Source: Ammoniphilus oxalaticus
GTDB taxonomy: Bacteria; Bacillota; Bacilli; Aneurinibacillales; RAOX-1
DNA: 64,000 bases
Direction: 5' to 3'
Assembly: GCF_003609605.1 (NCBI RefSeq)
Contig: NZ_MCHY01000009.1
Coordinates: 30,073 to 94,072, forward strand
A program made the position numbers and the translations under genes. A model generated the notes under the pieces. It was not told where the DNA came from, searched no databases, and saw only the letters and a list, made by a program, of their open reading frames with translations. This document shows positions 16,369 to 25,517 of this stretch, piece after piece; the first letter of the stretch is position 1; the number at the start of each line of letters is the position of its first letter.

Positions 16369-18574
16369 CATTTGTTAAACGGTCGTCATGCGGTTTGAAT
16401 CCTTCTTGTAAGCCAAGAAAGAGCATCGGCGCAATCATATAAATAATCGTTGTAGCTGCCGCCACAATTCCCGAATCATTGACAAGCAACGCCGTAACCG
16501 CTCCGATCGCGATACCAAAAAAGCCGCGAATGACATAAGGGCGCTGCTGCGCAAAAATGTGAATCATCCCGAATGGGCGGTAGCAAATAAATCCGAGCAA
16601 AAGAATCGAAGTAATAAATACTTTGCTCCATGCGGAAACGCCGATCAACTTCCAATTCATTTCCAATTTCCGTTGAATAATATTTTTAATCTCTAGTAAA
16701 TCCCCTTGCATTAACTTTGTCATCGCCCTTCCAATATGTGACTGCGTCTGATCATCCCCGACTACATTCGCCATGAACATAACACCGATCGAAATCACAA
16801 CCGCGCAGACTCCCCAAAAAAAGTAACGACGGTTTAAACGCACATCAAACAAACGGAAGAAGGAAGCGCTGTACGCGGTCATCGCCGTAATCGCTCCACC
16901 CGCATTTGTGCCCCACCGAGGCAACGCGAAAAATAAAAGATACAGCCCGAAAACAAACACTGAGATCTGCTTTACCCACTTTTCTCTCCATTTTGTCAAT
17001 TCTAACAACATCGCTAGGCTAAGGATCGAACTCCCAATCACAACTCCCATATACTCGTTTCCAATTCCATAAAATCGAGCCCCGATTACAGAATCATAGC
17101 CTAAATACGATCGTTTCATTAGCATCGAATCAAATAACAGACCATCTATTAAAATAGGAAGCCAATTAACTACACTCACGATTAGAAAAATCCATGGAAA
17201 AGAAAGTCGAATTACGGCCGCAGCTAATCCCATCCCAAGCGTTAACAAAAATAAAACAGTCCAACGCACGCTAAATAGGAACGGAAATAGCGGAAGGATC
17301 AAAAACAAAAATGGCGATAACGTAATTAAAAGCAGCAAAAACCGAATGAGCGCATTTCCCGTCCGATAGAAAACATGATTCGGCTTACTAAAATACCAGA
17401 AAGCTGTTGCCAATATTAAAATGACAATTTGAAAAGTGACGTAGCCTGTCAAAACATCGGAGCGGGTGGCATAAATATGCTTGATCGATGTCCAATCCTT
17501 CCAAAAGTCAGCTTGACCCGCAATTGTTGTTATCGGTCGCCCCATCATTTGCTGTGGAACGGGTAGTTCAAGCCAAGATAAGATAGTCGGGGCAATATCA
17601 ACATTGGTCACAATATTCGGTTGTCTTGTCGTCGACGAACTTAATATGCCCTGTTCTTGATTCGGATTCATTTGAACAAACGGCGCCATCATCGAACGGC
17701 TTTGCTCCGCATCTGGTGAAACCATTGGCGCTAACAATAAAATCATTTGCGATTCAGTCTGTTGCTCAACAAGCGTTTTCATGAACCGATTCAGCTCGGT
17801 AAGCGCCATCAATTTAGTCGTTTGAAATTGCTGAGCATCCATCATTTCCTTTGCAGAAGAAAGTCGATACAAATCGCCCAATTCAACCGTAAGTAAAGAA
17901 CTCTGTTTATCTTCCTCTATTTTCTTCAGTAGATAATCATAGTCTGTCACTACTCCATACACACGATCGGGTGCTTCACGGTTCGTATTTAGAGATATAT
18001 CGCCTCCATTCAACAATCCGCGTTGATCCATTGCAATTAAAGGGGCAAACCTTATCTTCTTCTCTCCGACATCCGAATTTCCGTAAGCAGCTGCCTGTAA
18101 CCCATGTTGACGAAGCGTCTCCCCTAGCAACCCCGCGCTCATCGTATAACCCGAGCTACGATTACTCTCTAAGATGGATTGAATACCCGGAACGACAATT
18201 CCTTCTTGAGTGACCTCATGCCCAGTCAATTGTCGATACCAATCTTTTGCGGATGTCGCATGCAGTTCATCGCTTGTCATATACGATTCCACAGCGTTAT
18301 TCGGACCGATCGCCCGAACACCGCTGCCAATCGTTATCGCGTTATTCACACCATTAATTTTCCCAGCCGTTCGAAGATTCATCGCCCCAATGGTTCCCTT
18401 ATTCAACCAGTTAGCATCGGGCAAACCCTCTATTTGTCGAATATCCTCTAAAGAAAGGTGGTTGGCAAGAACAAGGATGACTCTTTTTGTCCGATCCATC
18501 GCGCTCGTCTCGATTGGAATAGACAAAATCAAGCAACAAAACACCATTATTGTGGATAACCAATTCCTATTCAT
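16364..18574 (-). CDS. Large membrane protein with degenerate alkaline-phosphatase-like ectodomain
   Basis: 736 residues. A signal peptide (to about residue 26) leads into an external domain of about 370 residues, followed by 9-11 membrane segments. The external domain looks like the alkaline-phosphatase/PGM superfamily: RVILVLANHLSLEDI at the first strand and VDIAPTILSWLELPVPQQMM with GRPI near its end. The first metal-ligand Asp expected in VDG is Asn/Ala here (VLANHLS), so catalysis is doubtful. The membrane half contains GIGNEYMGVVIGSSI. Related Bacillales proteins are unnamed. ATG 18574 follows GGAGGAGGTG, and the first codons carry a DnaA box. Confidence 0.75.
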   Translation of the reverse strand: MNRNWLSTIMVFCCLILSIPIETSAMDRTKRVILVLANHLSLEDIRQIEGLPDANWLNKGTIGAMNLRTAGKINGVNNAITIGSGVRAIGPNNAVESYMTSDELHATSAKDWYRQLTGHEVTQEGIVVPGIQSILESNRSSGYTMSAGLLGETLRQHGLQAAAYGNSDVGEKKIRFAPLIAMDQRGLLNGGDISLNTNREAPDRVYGVVTDYDYLLKKIEEDKQSSLLTVELGDLYRLSSAKEMMDAQQFQTTKLMALTELNRFMKTLVEQQTESQMILLLAPMVSPDAEQSRSMMAPFVQMNPNQEQGILSSSTTRQPNIVTNVDIAPTILSWLELPVPQQMMGRPITTIAGQADFWKDWTSIKHIYATRSDVLTGYVTFQIVILILATAFWYFSKPNHVFYRTGNALIRFLLLLITLSPFLFLILPLFPFLFSVRWTVLFLLTLGMGLAAAVIRLSFPWIFLIVSVVNWLPILIDGLLFDSMLMKRSYLGYDSVIGARFYGIGNEYMGVVIGSSILSLAMLLELTKWREKWVKQISVFVFGLYLLFFALPRWGTNAGGAITAMTAYSASFFRLFDVRLNRRYFFWGVCAVVISIGVMFMANVVGDDQTQSHIGRAMTKLMQGDLLEIKNIIQRKLEMNWKLIGVSAWSKVFITSILLLGFICYRPFGMIHIFAQQRPYVIRGFFGIAIGAVTALLVNDSGIVAAATTIIYMIAPMLFLGLQEGFKPHDDRLTND

Positions 18575-18781
18575 TCAGTTATTACACCTCCTCCACAGTG
18601 TCCACATAGTTATACACAGTATAATCCGTGATATAACTGAGTTTCCCCATATTATCCACAGTTTCGACAATGTTCGCGCCCATTTTTATACACGGACTCG
18701 AAAGTCAACAAACGTTGTTAAATTCAATAACAACAGAGTTATTAACATTATCCACAATCACCTATGGATAACTTGTCCACG
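18551..18781. promoter_or_regulatory. DnaA-box cluster between tsaD and the membrane-protein gene
   Basis: Perfect TTATCCACA boxes lie at 18551-18559 (minus orientation), 18652-18660 and 18748-18756. One-mismatch boxes are TTATACACA (18610-18618) and TATGGATAA (18763-18771). Two-mismatch copies are at 18589, 18686, 18739 and 18773. A perfect Spo0A heptamer TTCGACA (18663-18669) abuts the second box. The cluster covers the whole promoter region of the 16364-18574 gene. Confidence 0.85.
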
Positions 18782-18805
18782 GGAACGTACGATCGAAATT
18801 ATGTA

Positions 18806-18833
18806 ATAAAAAAGACAACTATTAATATAGTTG
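18806..18833 (-). terminator. Terminator of the tsaE-tsaB-rimI-tsaD operon
   Basis: On the minus strand CAACTAT-ATTA-ATAGTTG is followed by TCTTTTTT. It lies 9 bp after the tsaD stop and before the DnaA-box cluster. Confidence 0.75.
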
Positions 18834-18841
18834 CCTCTTTA

Positions 18842-19909
18842 TTACAGGGATAAACCCGGAGTTCCATTCAAATCAAGATCAGAGAAGTCCCCTTGTTGAT
18901 ATTGAATTGTTCCCGCCGCCGCAATCATTGCCGCATTGTCTGTGCATAACTTCAAAGGAGGAACAACGAGCTCTACACCTTCCTGAGCGCTCCGTTCTAT
19001 CAAAGCTTGTCGTAAAGCCGAATTCGCTGCTACACCACCGGCTAATAATAGTTGACTAACCCCATATTCACTTACCGCTCGAAATGTTTTTTCAACCAAT
19101 ACTTCTACAACAGACGCTTGAAAACTAGCGGCAACATTTTCCGCAGCTAATTGTTCGCCTCGTTGATCTGCATTATGCAACGCATTTAACACGGCAGATT
19201 TTAAACCGCTAAAACTAAAATCATAGGAATTCGCCTCTAACCAAGCGCGTGGGAAAGGAATATTCGCCGTTCCTTGATGCGCTAATCGATCGATCTGCGG
19301 TCCGCCGGGATAAGGCAAATTCAACGAGCGAGCCACCTTATCATACGCCTCACCCGCCGCGTCATCTCTCGTTTGTCCGAGTATCTCAAAGGAACCGTGC
19401 TCTCGCATATAGATCAATTCCGTATGTCCTCCCGAAACAACAAGCGAAATCAACGGGAAACGCATCTCTTTTATTAATCGATTTGCATAGATGTGCCCCG
19501 CAATGTGATGAACTCCAATCAAAGGGATTCCTCTTGCAAATGCAATCGCTTTAGCCGCTGAAACCCCAACGAGTAACGCTCCGACAAGACCAGGTCCACG
19601 CGTTACCGCAATGGCGGAAATGTCATCTAGTGTTAGCTTTGCTTCATCTAAAGCTTCTTGGACAATATAAGTGATACTTTCCACATGCCTCCTTGAAGCA
19701 ACTTCTGGCACGACCCCTCCGAATCGTTTATGTATCTCTACTTGAGAAGAAACGATATTCGACAAGATCACAGTTCCGTCCTTAACAATCGCCGCTGATG
19801 TTTCATCGCAGCTCGTCTCGATCCCTAAAATGTAACATGGCTTGTTCTGATCCCGCGCTTGCCTATACGTATCTAGAGTTTTCTTCTTCCAGTTGCTGTT
19901 CTGCTTCAT
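18842..19909 (-). CDS. tsaD: tRNA N6-adenosine threonylcarbamoyltransferase TsaD
   Basis: 355 residues. It has the [19 protein letters not shown] start of the ASKHA fold, the metal-binding [10 protein letters not shown] (His ~135/139), [12 protein letters not shown], the [15 protein letters not shown] nucleotide loop and [13 protein letters not shown]. With TsaB and TsaE it transfers threonylcarbamoyl from TC-AMP to A37 of ANN-decoding tRNAs (t6A). ATG 19909 overlaps rimI by 47 bp and gives a 25-residue basic N-terminal extension; no later start codon precedes the conserved core. Formerly gcp. Confidence 0.97.
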   Translation of the reverse strand: MKQNSNWKKKTLDTYRQARDQNKPCYILGIETSCDETSAAIVKDGTVILSNIVSSQVEIHKRFGGVVPEVASRRHVESITYIVQEALDEAKLTLDDISAIAVTRGPGLVGALLVGVSAAKAIAFARGIPLIGVHHIAGHIYANRLIKEMRFPLISLVVSGGHTELIYMREHGSFEILGQTRDDAAGEAYDKVARSLNLPYPGGPQIDRLAHQGTANIPFPRAWLEANSYDFSFSGLKSAVLNALHNADQRGEQLAAENVAASFQASVVEVLVEKTFRAVSEYGVSQLLLAGGVAANSALRQALIERSAQEGVELVVPPLKLCTDNAAMIAAAGTIQYQQGDFSDLDLNGTPGLSL

Positions 19910-20357
19910 CTCTAAAATTCACCCACATGATTAGGGCATCTTCGCCATTATCCGAATAATACCGAGGACGAATCCCTGTTTTATTAAATCCAAACTTCTC
20001 ATATAAACGCTGAGCAACGATATTTGTGACCCGGACTTCTAGCGTCATCGCGCTTGCCCCATGTTTCACAGCGTAAAGAATCATCGACATCAACAGTTTT
20101 TCTCCCCATCTTTGCCCGCGATAAGGGGCAGCAATGGCAATATTAGTTATTTGCGCTTCATCAATAACGATCCACATTCCGCCATAACCGATTACATTGC
20201 CATCAGATTCTAAAACAAGGTAATGCGCGAAATCATTTTCCGTGATCTCATGCAACAAAGCTCCTATTGACCAAGGATCCGGAAATGCCTCCTGTTGAAT
20301 ATCATGAATCACTTCAAGGTCTTCACGTCTCATCGGACGTATTGAGTAGTTATCCAT
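19863..20357 (-). CDS. rimI: GNAT acetyltransferase, ribosomal protein S18 alanine N-acetyltransferase type
   Basis: 164 residues, a single GNAT domain: [51 protein letters not shown] (acetyl-CoA loop R/Q-x-x-G) and [19 protein letters not shown]. RimI proteins acetylate the N-terminus of S18, and in Firmicutes the gene routinely sits between tsaB and tsaD as here. Three bases separate it from tsaB and it overlaps tsaD, so all are one transcript. Confidence 0.93.
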   Translation of the reverse strand: MDNYSIRPMRREDLEVIHDIQQEAFPDPWSIGALLHEITENDFAHYLVLESDGNVIGYGGMWIVIDEAQITNIAIAAPYRGQRWGEKLLMSMILYAVKHGASAMTLEVRVTNIVAQRLYEKFGFNKTGIRPRYYSDNGEDALIMWVNFRDEAEQQLEEENSRYV

Positions 20358-20359
20358 GT

Positions 20360-21061
20360 TTATGTTTCCTTAGCCTGTTGAGCAGCCAGCCACTTTGCTT
20401 CAGCCTCGGCCAATTGCAAGTAACGCGGGGCAAATAGATTCGGATCCGATAATTCTCCCTGTTGAATTTTTCGACTGCCCTCTCTTGCAATATAGCTTGC
20501 CCGCGGAACATTCCAGTCAGGCGGACCAAATCTAGCTTGATTCCCTAATTTTTCCGATATAACAGATTGGTGCATCGATACATCATCACCTAAAAACAAA
20601 ACAGGCTTCTGCAATGCGGCAAGCTGATCCGCCCAAGATTCCATCATTGTAATCTGATCATTCTCGCTACGTTCCCCATTTTCAAACAGGGCTGTATACA
20701 CCTGACCGCGCCGCGCGTCAAACAAGGGGCAAACATATCCTGAAAAATAATTACCGTTACCAGCCAACGCTTCAAGACTTGAAACCCCCACTAAGGGGAT
20801 TCCGAGCGACCAGGCCATTGATTTAGCCGTTGTGACACCAATCCGAACGCCTGTATAAGAACCAGGTCCTTGCGCAATGGCAATTCCGTCCAAGGCGGAT
20901 GGTTCAACGTCCAACTCATCCAACAATAAGGAAATCGCGGGCATCAATCGAATCGAGTGGTTCTTTTTCAGATTGGTCGTATACTCCCCTAACAATTGCT
21001 GATTATTGATTACAGCCAAACTCATCACTAGATTTGAAGTATCTATGCCAAGTATCTTCAT
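20360..21061 (-). CDS. tsaB: tRNA threonylcarbamoyladenosine biosynthesis protein TsaB
   Basis: 233 residues of an ASKHA-fold TsaD paralogue: ILGIDTSNLVMSLAVINNQ, KKNHSIRLMPAISLLLDEL, IAQGPGSYTGVRIGVTTAKS and VSSLEALAGN. It lacks the metal-binding histidines of TsaD, as expected, and acts as the scaffold in the TsaBDE complex. The start codon overlaps the tsaE stop (ATGA), showing translational coupling. Confidence 0.96.
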   Translation of the reverse strand: MKILGIDTSNLVMSLAVINNQQLLGEYTTNLKKNHSIRLMPAISLLLDELDVEPSALDGIAIAQGPGSYTGVRIGVTTAKSMAWSLGIPLVGVSSLEALAGNGNYFSGYVCPLFDARRGQVYTALFENGERSENDQITMMESWADQLAALQKPVLFLGDDVSMHQSVISEKLGNQARFGPPDWNVPRASYIAREGSRKIQQGELSDPNLFAPRYLQLAEAEAKWLAAQQAKET

Positions 21062-21516
21062 TCCAACAACTCCTTGCGTAGTTGTTCAAAACGCTCTCCA
21101 TGCGGGTAAATTATAATTTCTCTTTCGTCCCCCGTTAGACGTTTCAACTCAATTTCCAAACGTTGTTCAGGCAACGCCGCTTGAATTCGACTGGCCCATT
21201 CCACGACTGTAACGCCTTCTCCATAAAAATATTCCTCAAACCCTAACTCTTCAAACTCATCCTCAATTCGATAAACATCCATATGATAAAGCGGCATCCG
21301 CCCTGCGTATTCTTTTACAATCGTGAAGGTAGGACTGTTTACTACACCCGACACACCTAAGCCCTTAGCAAACCCTTGTGTGAATGTTGTTTTACCCGCC
21401 CCTAAATCCCCTTCCAATGTAATTACATCTCTAGCTTGGACTCGCTCCGCCAATCGCCGCGCCCATTGCTTGGTTTCTTCCGCAGAACGAGTAGTAACCT
21501 TATATTCTCGCTTCAA
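21058..21516 (-). CDS. tsaE: tRNA threonylcarbamoyladenosine biosynthesis ATPase TsaE
   Basis: About 152 residues. TTG 21516 is preferred because AAGGAG lies eight bases upstream; GTG 21525 directly abuts that site. The Walker A is EGDLGAGKTTFTQG (~35-48). GVVNSPTFTIVKEYAG, MPLYHMDVYRIEDEFEELGF and VTVVEWASRI are diagnostic. Its ATPase activity drives the TsaBDE cycle. It is the first gene of the operon behind the promoter at 21561-21589. Confidence 0.96.
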   Translation of the reverse strand: MKREYKVTTRSAEETKQWARRLAERVQARDVITLEGDLGAGKTTFTQGFAKGLGVSGVVNSPTFTIVKEYAGRMPLYHMDVYRIEDEFEELGFEEYFYGEGVTVVEWASRIQAALPEQRLEIELKRLTGDEREIIIYPHGERFEQLRKELLE

Positions 21517-21560
21517 GTTAGACACTCCTTATGCTTGACCGATGCTTGCGTTCCTAATAT

Positions 21561-21589
21561 ATTATAACTTTGACCATTCCCTGCCGCAA
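21561..21589 (-). promoter_or_regulatory. Sigma-A promoter of the tsaE operon
   Basis: On the minus strand TTGCGG (21584-21589) and TATAAT (21561-21566) are exactly 17 bp apart, 45 bp upstream of the tsaE start. Confidence 0.75.
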
Positions 21590-21669
21590 TTAAACGATGT
21601 AGAACTTGAAAAGAAACGGACGATTTATTACACTTTACAATATGATAAGAAATAGATGGAGGAAAAATT

Positions 21670-22005
21670 ATGCGATATTGCCTGCTTCAAGGAGAAAATG
21701 GCCTTCAATTTATAGCTATTCCAAAAGATCACATGTATCAACTCGTTGCTCTCATTCACCGCTTACATAAAGAGATTGACAAACTTACGGCAAAAGAAAA
21801 GCCAACGTTACCGATTGTCCTCGCGGAATGTAGTGAACTCGAGATCCTTTCGCCTCATTGCGAAATTATTTCGGGCTTAGACTATATTAATGAACTGGAG
21901 AAAAGTTTTAATGATGTGCAAGAAACCGAGTACCCGCTTATTTCACTACTAACAGAAATTCGCGCTTTCCAAGCGCAATTAGAATATTTAGCAGAAGAAG
22001 TCTAA
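21670..22005 (+). CDS. Conserved-looking protein of unknown function
   Basis: 111 residues from ATG 21670 with GATGGAGGA upstream. It begins MRYCLLQGENGLQFIAIP, has a central helix LVALIHRLHKEIDKLTAKE and ends in an acidic helix FQAQLEYLAEEV. No membrane segment or catalytic motif is seen. It is transcribed divergently from the tsaE operon and 78 bp before cmpA, so a sporulation link is possible by position only. Not recognised. Confidence 0.65.
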   Translation: MRYCLLQGENGLQFIAIPKDHMYQLVALIHRLHKEIDKLTAKEKPTLPIVLAECSELEILSPHCEIISGLDYINELEKSFNDVQETEYPLISLLTEIRAFQAQLEYLAEEV

Positions 22006-22083
22006 AATCAGTTCACCCTCGCCCATTGTTTGAATATCCTAGAAAGAAGGATGTGATGAATTCGGTAGAGGGGGGACTATATC

Positions 22084-22212
22084 ATGCCGGGGTGGTTACG
22101 CAGACAATTAATGCGGGCCTTTCAGGGTAAAGATCATCGACAAATCAGATTGCTCAATGATTGTTGGTTCGGTTACAAACAAAAAAACAACCAAAAGTCA
22201 ATCAGCGTCTAG
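22084..22212 (+). CDS. cmpA: Cortex morphogenetic protein CmpA
   Basis: 42 residues, behind GAGGGGGG. MPGWLRRQLMRAF, then GKDHRQIRLLNDCWFGYKQK, matches B. subtilis CmpA (MPNWL...KDxxQIKLLNxCWxxY), a sporulation protein that joins with ClpXP to degrade SpoIVA in cells with faulty coats. As in B. subtilis it lies beside tex (ydcI). The tail after residue 35 is slightly longer than in B. subtilis. It is too short for most gene finders. A bidirectional terminator separates it from the convergent tex. Confidence 0.9.
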   Translation: MPGWLRRQLMRAFQGKDHRQIRLLNDCWFGYKQKNNQKSISV

Positions 22213-22241
22213 CTCTCACATAAACGACATACAAAACAAAG

Positions 22242-22267
22242 GTGGGTCCCCCATAAAAGGGACCCAC
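22242..22267. terminator. Bidirectional terminator between cmpA and tex
   Basis: GTGGGTCCC-8-GGGACCCAC is a perfect 9-bp stem. On the minus strand CTTTGTTTTG follows (tex); on the plus strand ATTTCTC follows (cmpA). Confidence 0.8.
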
Positions 22268-22275
22268 ATTTCTCA

Positions 22276-24444
22276 TTATGCGCCCGCTTCATGCGGCTCA
22301 ATCATCGTCAAGCCAACACGCATTTTCTTTACATCTACCTCCGAAACCCACACCGTCACAATCTGTCCGACTGATACGACATCCAGTGGGTGTTTCACAT
22401 AGCTTGAACTTAACTTCGATATGTGGACAAGTCCATCATTTTTTAAGCCAACATCGACAAAAGCGCCGAAATCAACAACGTTTCTAATCGTACCCTGCAA
22501 CTCCATACCCAGCTTTAAATCCTCGATCGTCAATACGTCTTTCATTAGTAAGGGTTTTGACAGTTCATCCCGCGGATCACGCCCAGGTCTAAGCAAGCTG
22601 TCGATAATATCCCGCAATGTCGGTTCACCAATCTCCAATTGTTCAGCCATCGAAACTAATTCTACTTTTTGTAATTTTTCTTTGCTTTCCGGCTGATTTA
22701 TCGCCCGCGGCTCAATTTGCAATCGTTGCAGCAATTCCTCCACTTTTTCATACGATTCAGGATGGATCGGCGTCTTATCCAACGGGTTATCCCCCTCCAT
22801 AATCCGTAAAAAACCGACACACTGTTCAAACGTTTTAGCCCCTAAACGAGGCACCTTTTTTAATTGTGTTCTTGAGGAGAATTTACCAGCCTCTTCCCTT
22901 AGCTTCACGATATTATTTGCCACTTGGCGACTGACTCCCGACACATGCTGCAAAAGTGACGGAGATGCGGTGTTCACATCGACACCGACATAGTTTACCG
23001 CGGACTCTACTACAAACTGTAGACTTTCAGTGAGTCGTGTTTGACTGACATCATGTTGATATTGCCCAACCCCGATTGACTTTGGATCGATTTTAACCAA
23101 TTCAGCTAATGGATCCTGCAATCTCCTTGCAATAGAAACCGCGCTCCGTTCCGCGACGTCTAAATCTGGAAATTCTTCTCCCGCTAACTTTGAAGCAGAA
23201 TAAACGCTGGCGCCTGCTTCATTGACAATAATGTAGGAAACATCTCGATCGATATCCCTTAACATCGCAGCTGTAAATTCTTCTGTTTCCCTTGACGCCG
23301 TACCATTACCGATCGCGATGATATCAATTTGATATGAATCAATAACATCAATTAACACACGCTTCGCTTCTTCCACCCGATTATGCGGCGGAGTCGGATA
23401 AACGACGCCAACTTGATGCAGTTTTCCTGTCTCATCCACAACCGCAAACTTACAGCCTGTCCGATAAGCGGGATCAAGTCCCAGAACCATACTCCCTTTG
23501 ATCGGCGCTTGTAATAATAGTTGACGTAAATTCTCTGAGAAAATATGGATCGCTTGTTCTTCCGCTATCTGCGTTAATTCATTGCGCGCTTCCCGTTCCA
23601 CAGCTGGAGCAATTAAACGCTTATAACTATCTTCTAGAGCCGCGCTCAAATAAGGCCGCGCCGCAGTAGGAGCGGGGATATACCTTTTTTCTAAGAATTC
23701 CATAATAGATTCCACGTCAACTTCAAGTCTAACCCGTAAGATTCCTTCCTTTTCGCCTCGATTGATCGCCAATGTTCGATGCGGCACAATGCGCTTAATC
23801 GGTTCGGCGTATTCATAGTACATTTCAAACACATTTTTTTCGGCTTCTTCATCGTTTTTCTTTTCCGCTTGCAGCGTACCTCGTTCAAATGTAAAACGTC
23901 GAATCCATTTACGTGTATCAGGATCATCTGAAACGACTTCGGCAATAATATCCATTGCGCCCTGCAACGCATCTTCCGCTGTCATCACTTGTTTTTCCTC
24001 GTTTATATATTCGTTCGCTACCGTAGCTGGATCTTCTTTAACGGGTAAACTCATAATAAAAGCGGCTAACGGCTCCAAGCCTTTTTCCTTCGCCATGGTC
24101 GCTCTTGTTCTTCTCTTTTGACGAAATGGTCGATACAGGTCTTCTACTTCTTGCAACTTCACGGCCTGAGCAATCTGACATTCAAGCTCGTCCGTCAATT
24201 TTTCTTGCTCAGCGATCAGTCGAATGACTTCCGTCTTTCTCTCTTCAAGATTGCGGAGATACGTCAATCGTTCTTGAATCAAACGAATTTGGTTTTCATC
24301 CAACGCGCCTGTCGCTTCCTTCCGATATCGGGCGATAAACGGAACTGTATTGCCCGCATCCAGTAGCTCGACCACACTAATTACATGTTGATTCGCGATA
24401 CCAGCCTCTTTTGAAATAACGCCGATCATCTGATTTATATCCAT
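22276..24444 (-). CDS. tex: RNA-binding transcription accessory protein Tex (YdcI)
   Basis: 722 residues from ATG 24444 behind GAGGAGA; a longer frame upstream lacks a ribosome site. The domains are in the order known for Tex: an N-terminal helical domain (VPFIARYRKEATGALDENQI), the RNase-H-like YqgF domain (VLGLDPAYRTGCKFAVVDET), a helix-hairpin-helix (NTASPSLLQHVSGVSRQVAN) and a C-terminal S1 domain (LKLGMELQGTIRNVVDFGAF) with a VHISKLSSSYVKHPLDVV strand. Tex binds nucleic acids and affects transcription and stress tolerance. Full length. Confidence 0.95.
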   Translation of the reverse strand: MDINQMIGVISKEAGIANQHVISVVELLDAGNTVPFIARYRKEATGALDENQIRLIQERLTYLRNLEERKTEVIRLIAEQEKLTDELECQIAQAVKLQEVEDLYRPFRQKRRTRATMAKEKGLEPLAAFIMSLPVKEDPATVANEYINEEKQVMTAEDALQGAMDIIAEVVSDDPDTRKWIRRFTFERGTLQAEKKNDEEAEKNVFEMYYEYAEPIKRIVPHRTLAINRGEKEGILRVRLEVDVESIMEFLEKRYIPAPTAARPYLSAALEDSYKRLIAPAVEREARNELTQIAEEQAIHIFSENLRQLLLQAPIKGSMVLGLDPAYRTGCKFAVVDETGKLHQVGVVYPTPPHNRVEEAKRVLIDVIDSYQIDIIAIGNGTASRETEEFTAAMLRDIDRDVSYIIVNEAGASVYSASKLAGEEFPDLDVAERSAVSIARRLQDPLAELVKIDPKSIGVGQYQHDVSQTRLTESLQFVVESAVNYVGVDVNTASPSLLQHVSGVSRQVANNIVKLREEAGKFSSRTQLKKVPRLGAKTFEQCVGFLRIMEGDNPLDKTPIHPESYEKVEELLQRLQIEPRAINQPESKEKLQKVELVSMAEQLEIGEPTLRDIIDSLLRPGRDPRDELSKPLLMKDVLTIEDLKLGMELQGTIRNVVDFGAFVDVGLKNDGLVHISKLSSSYVKHPLDVVSVGQIVTVWVSEVDVKKMRVGLTMIEPHEAGA

Positions 24445-24563
24445 ACGCATCTTCTCCTCTATTTGTTTCATGAGAACAGATTTAGTTGTTGCTTCCGCAG
24501 TACCTAAGTTACTCCTCATAGTTTAACATAATCTGTAAACATTAGCCTGATCCGAACAAACAG

Positions 24564-24595
24564 GGCGAAAAAAAAAGCCCACCATTTAGGGAGCT
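24564..24595 (-). terminator. Terminator after ndoA
   Basis: Read on the minus strand, AGCTC and GGGCT form a short stem (five pairs, one G-T) followed by nine T residues, 30 bp after the toxin stop codon. Confidence 0.6.
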
Positions 24596-24624
24596 CCTTC
24601 TCGTTTACCTTAAACCACCGTTTT

Positions 24625-24975
24625 TTAAAAATCAATAAGACCGAGACTAATCTGAAGCGCTTCATTGACCTTTTCCATCATTTCATCATCAAGATGGGTA
24701 ATCTTATCCGTCAATCGTTGTTTATCAATCGTTCTAATCTGCTCAAGAAGAATCACAGAATCTCTATCGAATCCGTATACCTTGGCATCAATCTCGACGT
24801 GAGTAGGGAGCTTCGCCTTCTGGATCTGAGCTGTTATGGCTGCGACGATGACCGTCGGACTGAACCGGTTTCCTATATCATTCTGAATGATGAGAACTGG
24901 ACGAACACCGCCTTGCTCTGAGCCGACGACAGGAGACAGGTCCGCAAAATAGACATCGCCACGCTTAACAATCAC
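24625..24975 (-). CDS. ndoA: Endoribonuclease toxin EndoA (MazF family)
   Basis: 116 residues, GTG start. [40 protein letters not shown] and [18 protein letters not shown] are the conserved MazF/EndoA segments, and [17 protein letters not shown] completes the active-site half. EndoA cleaves single-stranded mRNA at UACAU-type sites and is held inactive by the antitoxin. It is 3 bp from ndoAI, as in B. subtilis, and followed by its own terminator. Confidence 0.97.
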   Translation of the reverse strand: MIVKRGDVYFADLSPVVGSEQGGVRPVLIIQNDIGNRFSPTVIVAAITAQIQKAKLPTHVEIDAKVYGFDRDSVILLEQIRTIDKQRLTDKITHLDDEMMEKVNEALQISLGLIDF

Positions 24976-24978
24976 AAG

Positions 24979-25257
24979 TTACACCCCGCTTACTAAGCGG
25001 CATAAGGTATGGTCAGCCTCCTCTTCTGCTTGAAAAGCCTCCGACGCTATGTTGAGATTAATGTTGGCCATCTCCATGTATCCTTTCTGCATGGTTTCAC
25101 GAATCTGGCTCTTCTTCCGCTCTCTAAGATAGAGTTTCATCGCTTGTCTAATAAATTCACTTCGATCTGATTGTTCTCTTTCCACTAGACCATCCACCTC
25201 TTCCAGAAGATGGTGAGGCAAACTAATCATAATACGCTTGGTATCCATCCTAGACAA
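24979..25257 (-). CDS. ndoAI: Antitoxin EndoAI (ribbon-helix-helix)
   Basis: About 92 residues from TTG 25257, ten bases after GGAGG; ATG 25248 is the alternative. The N-terminal ribbon-helix-helix KRIMISLPHHLLEEVDGLVE with RSEFIRQAMKLYLRERKK binds DNA. The C-terminal GYMEMANINLNIASEAFQAE matches the toxin-binding tail of B. subtilis EndoAI, ending RLVSGV. It neutralises EndoA and may repress its own operon through the palindrome at 25354-25375. Confidence 0.95.
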   Translation of the reverse strand: MSRMDTKRIMISLPHHLLEEVDGLVEREQSDRSEFIRQAMKLYLRERKKSQIRETMQKGYMEMANINLNIASEAFQAEEEADHTLCRLVSGV

Positions 25258-25347
25258 GACAAACGCACCTCCAACGACACTTAACGACTCATAATCTGCA
25301 TAAAAACACATACTAACTTAGTACCATTATGTCGAATTGCATGAAAA

Positions 25348-25375
25348 ATTATACTGTAAGATCAAGATCTTACAG
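25348..25375 (-). promoter_or_regulatory. Palindrome overlapping the ndoAI-ndoA promoter
   Basis: CTGTAAGATC-AA-GATCTTACAG (25354-25375) is a perfect 10+10 dyad with a 2-bp centre. Directly next to it on the minus strand is TATAAT (25348-25353). The dyad therefore occupies the -35/-10 spacer, as expected for an autorepressor site. The distance to the antitoxin start is about 95 bp. Confidence 0.6.
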
Positions 25376-25517
25376 AACCCATTCCATCTCTAGATGTCTG
25401 CATATTCTGTTATTATAGTCGTTTCTTTACCTATTTTGTAGAATACTAATCCATCGACACGTACACCATTCAATTGTACCATTATACCTATTCAAACGAC
25501 AAGGATATACGACAAAT

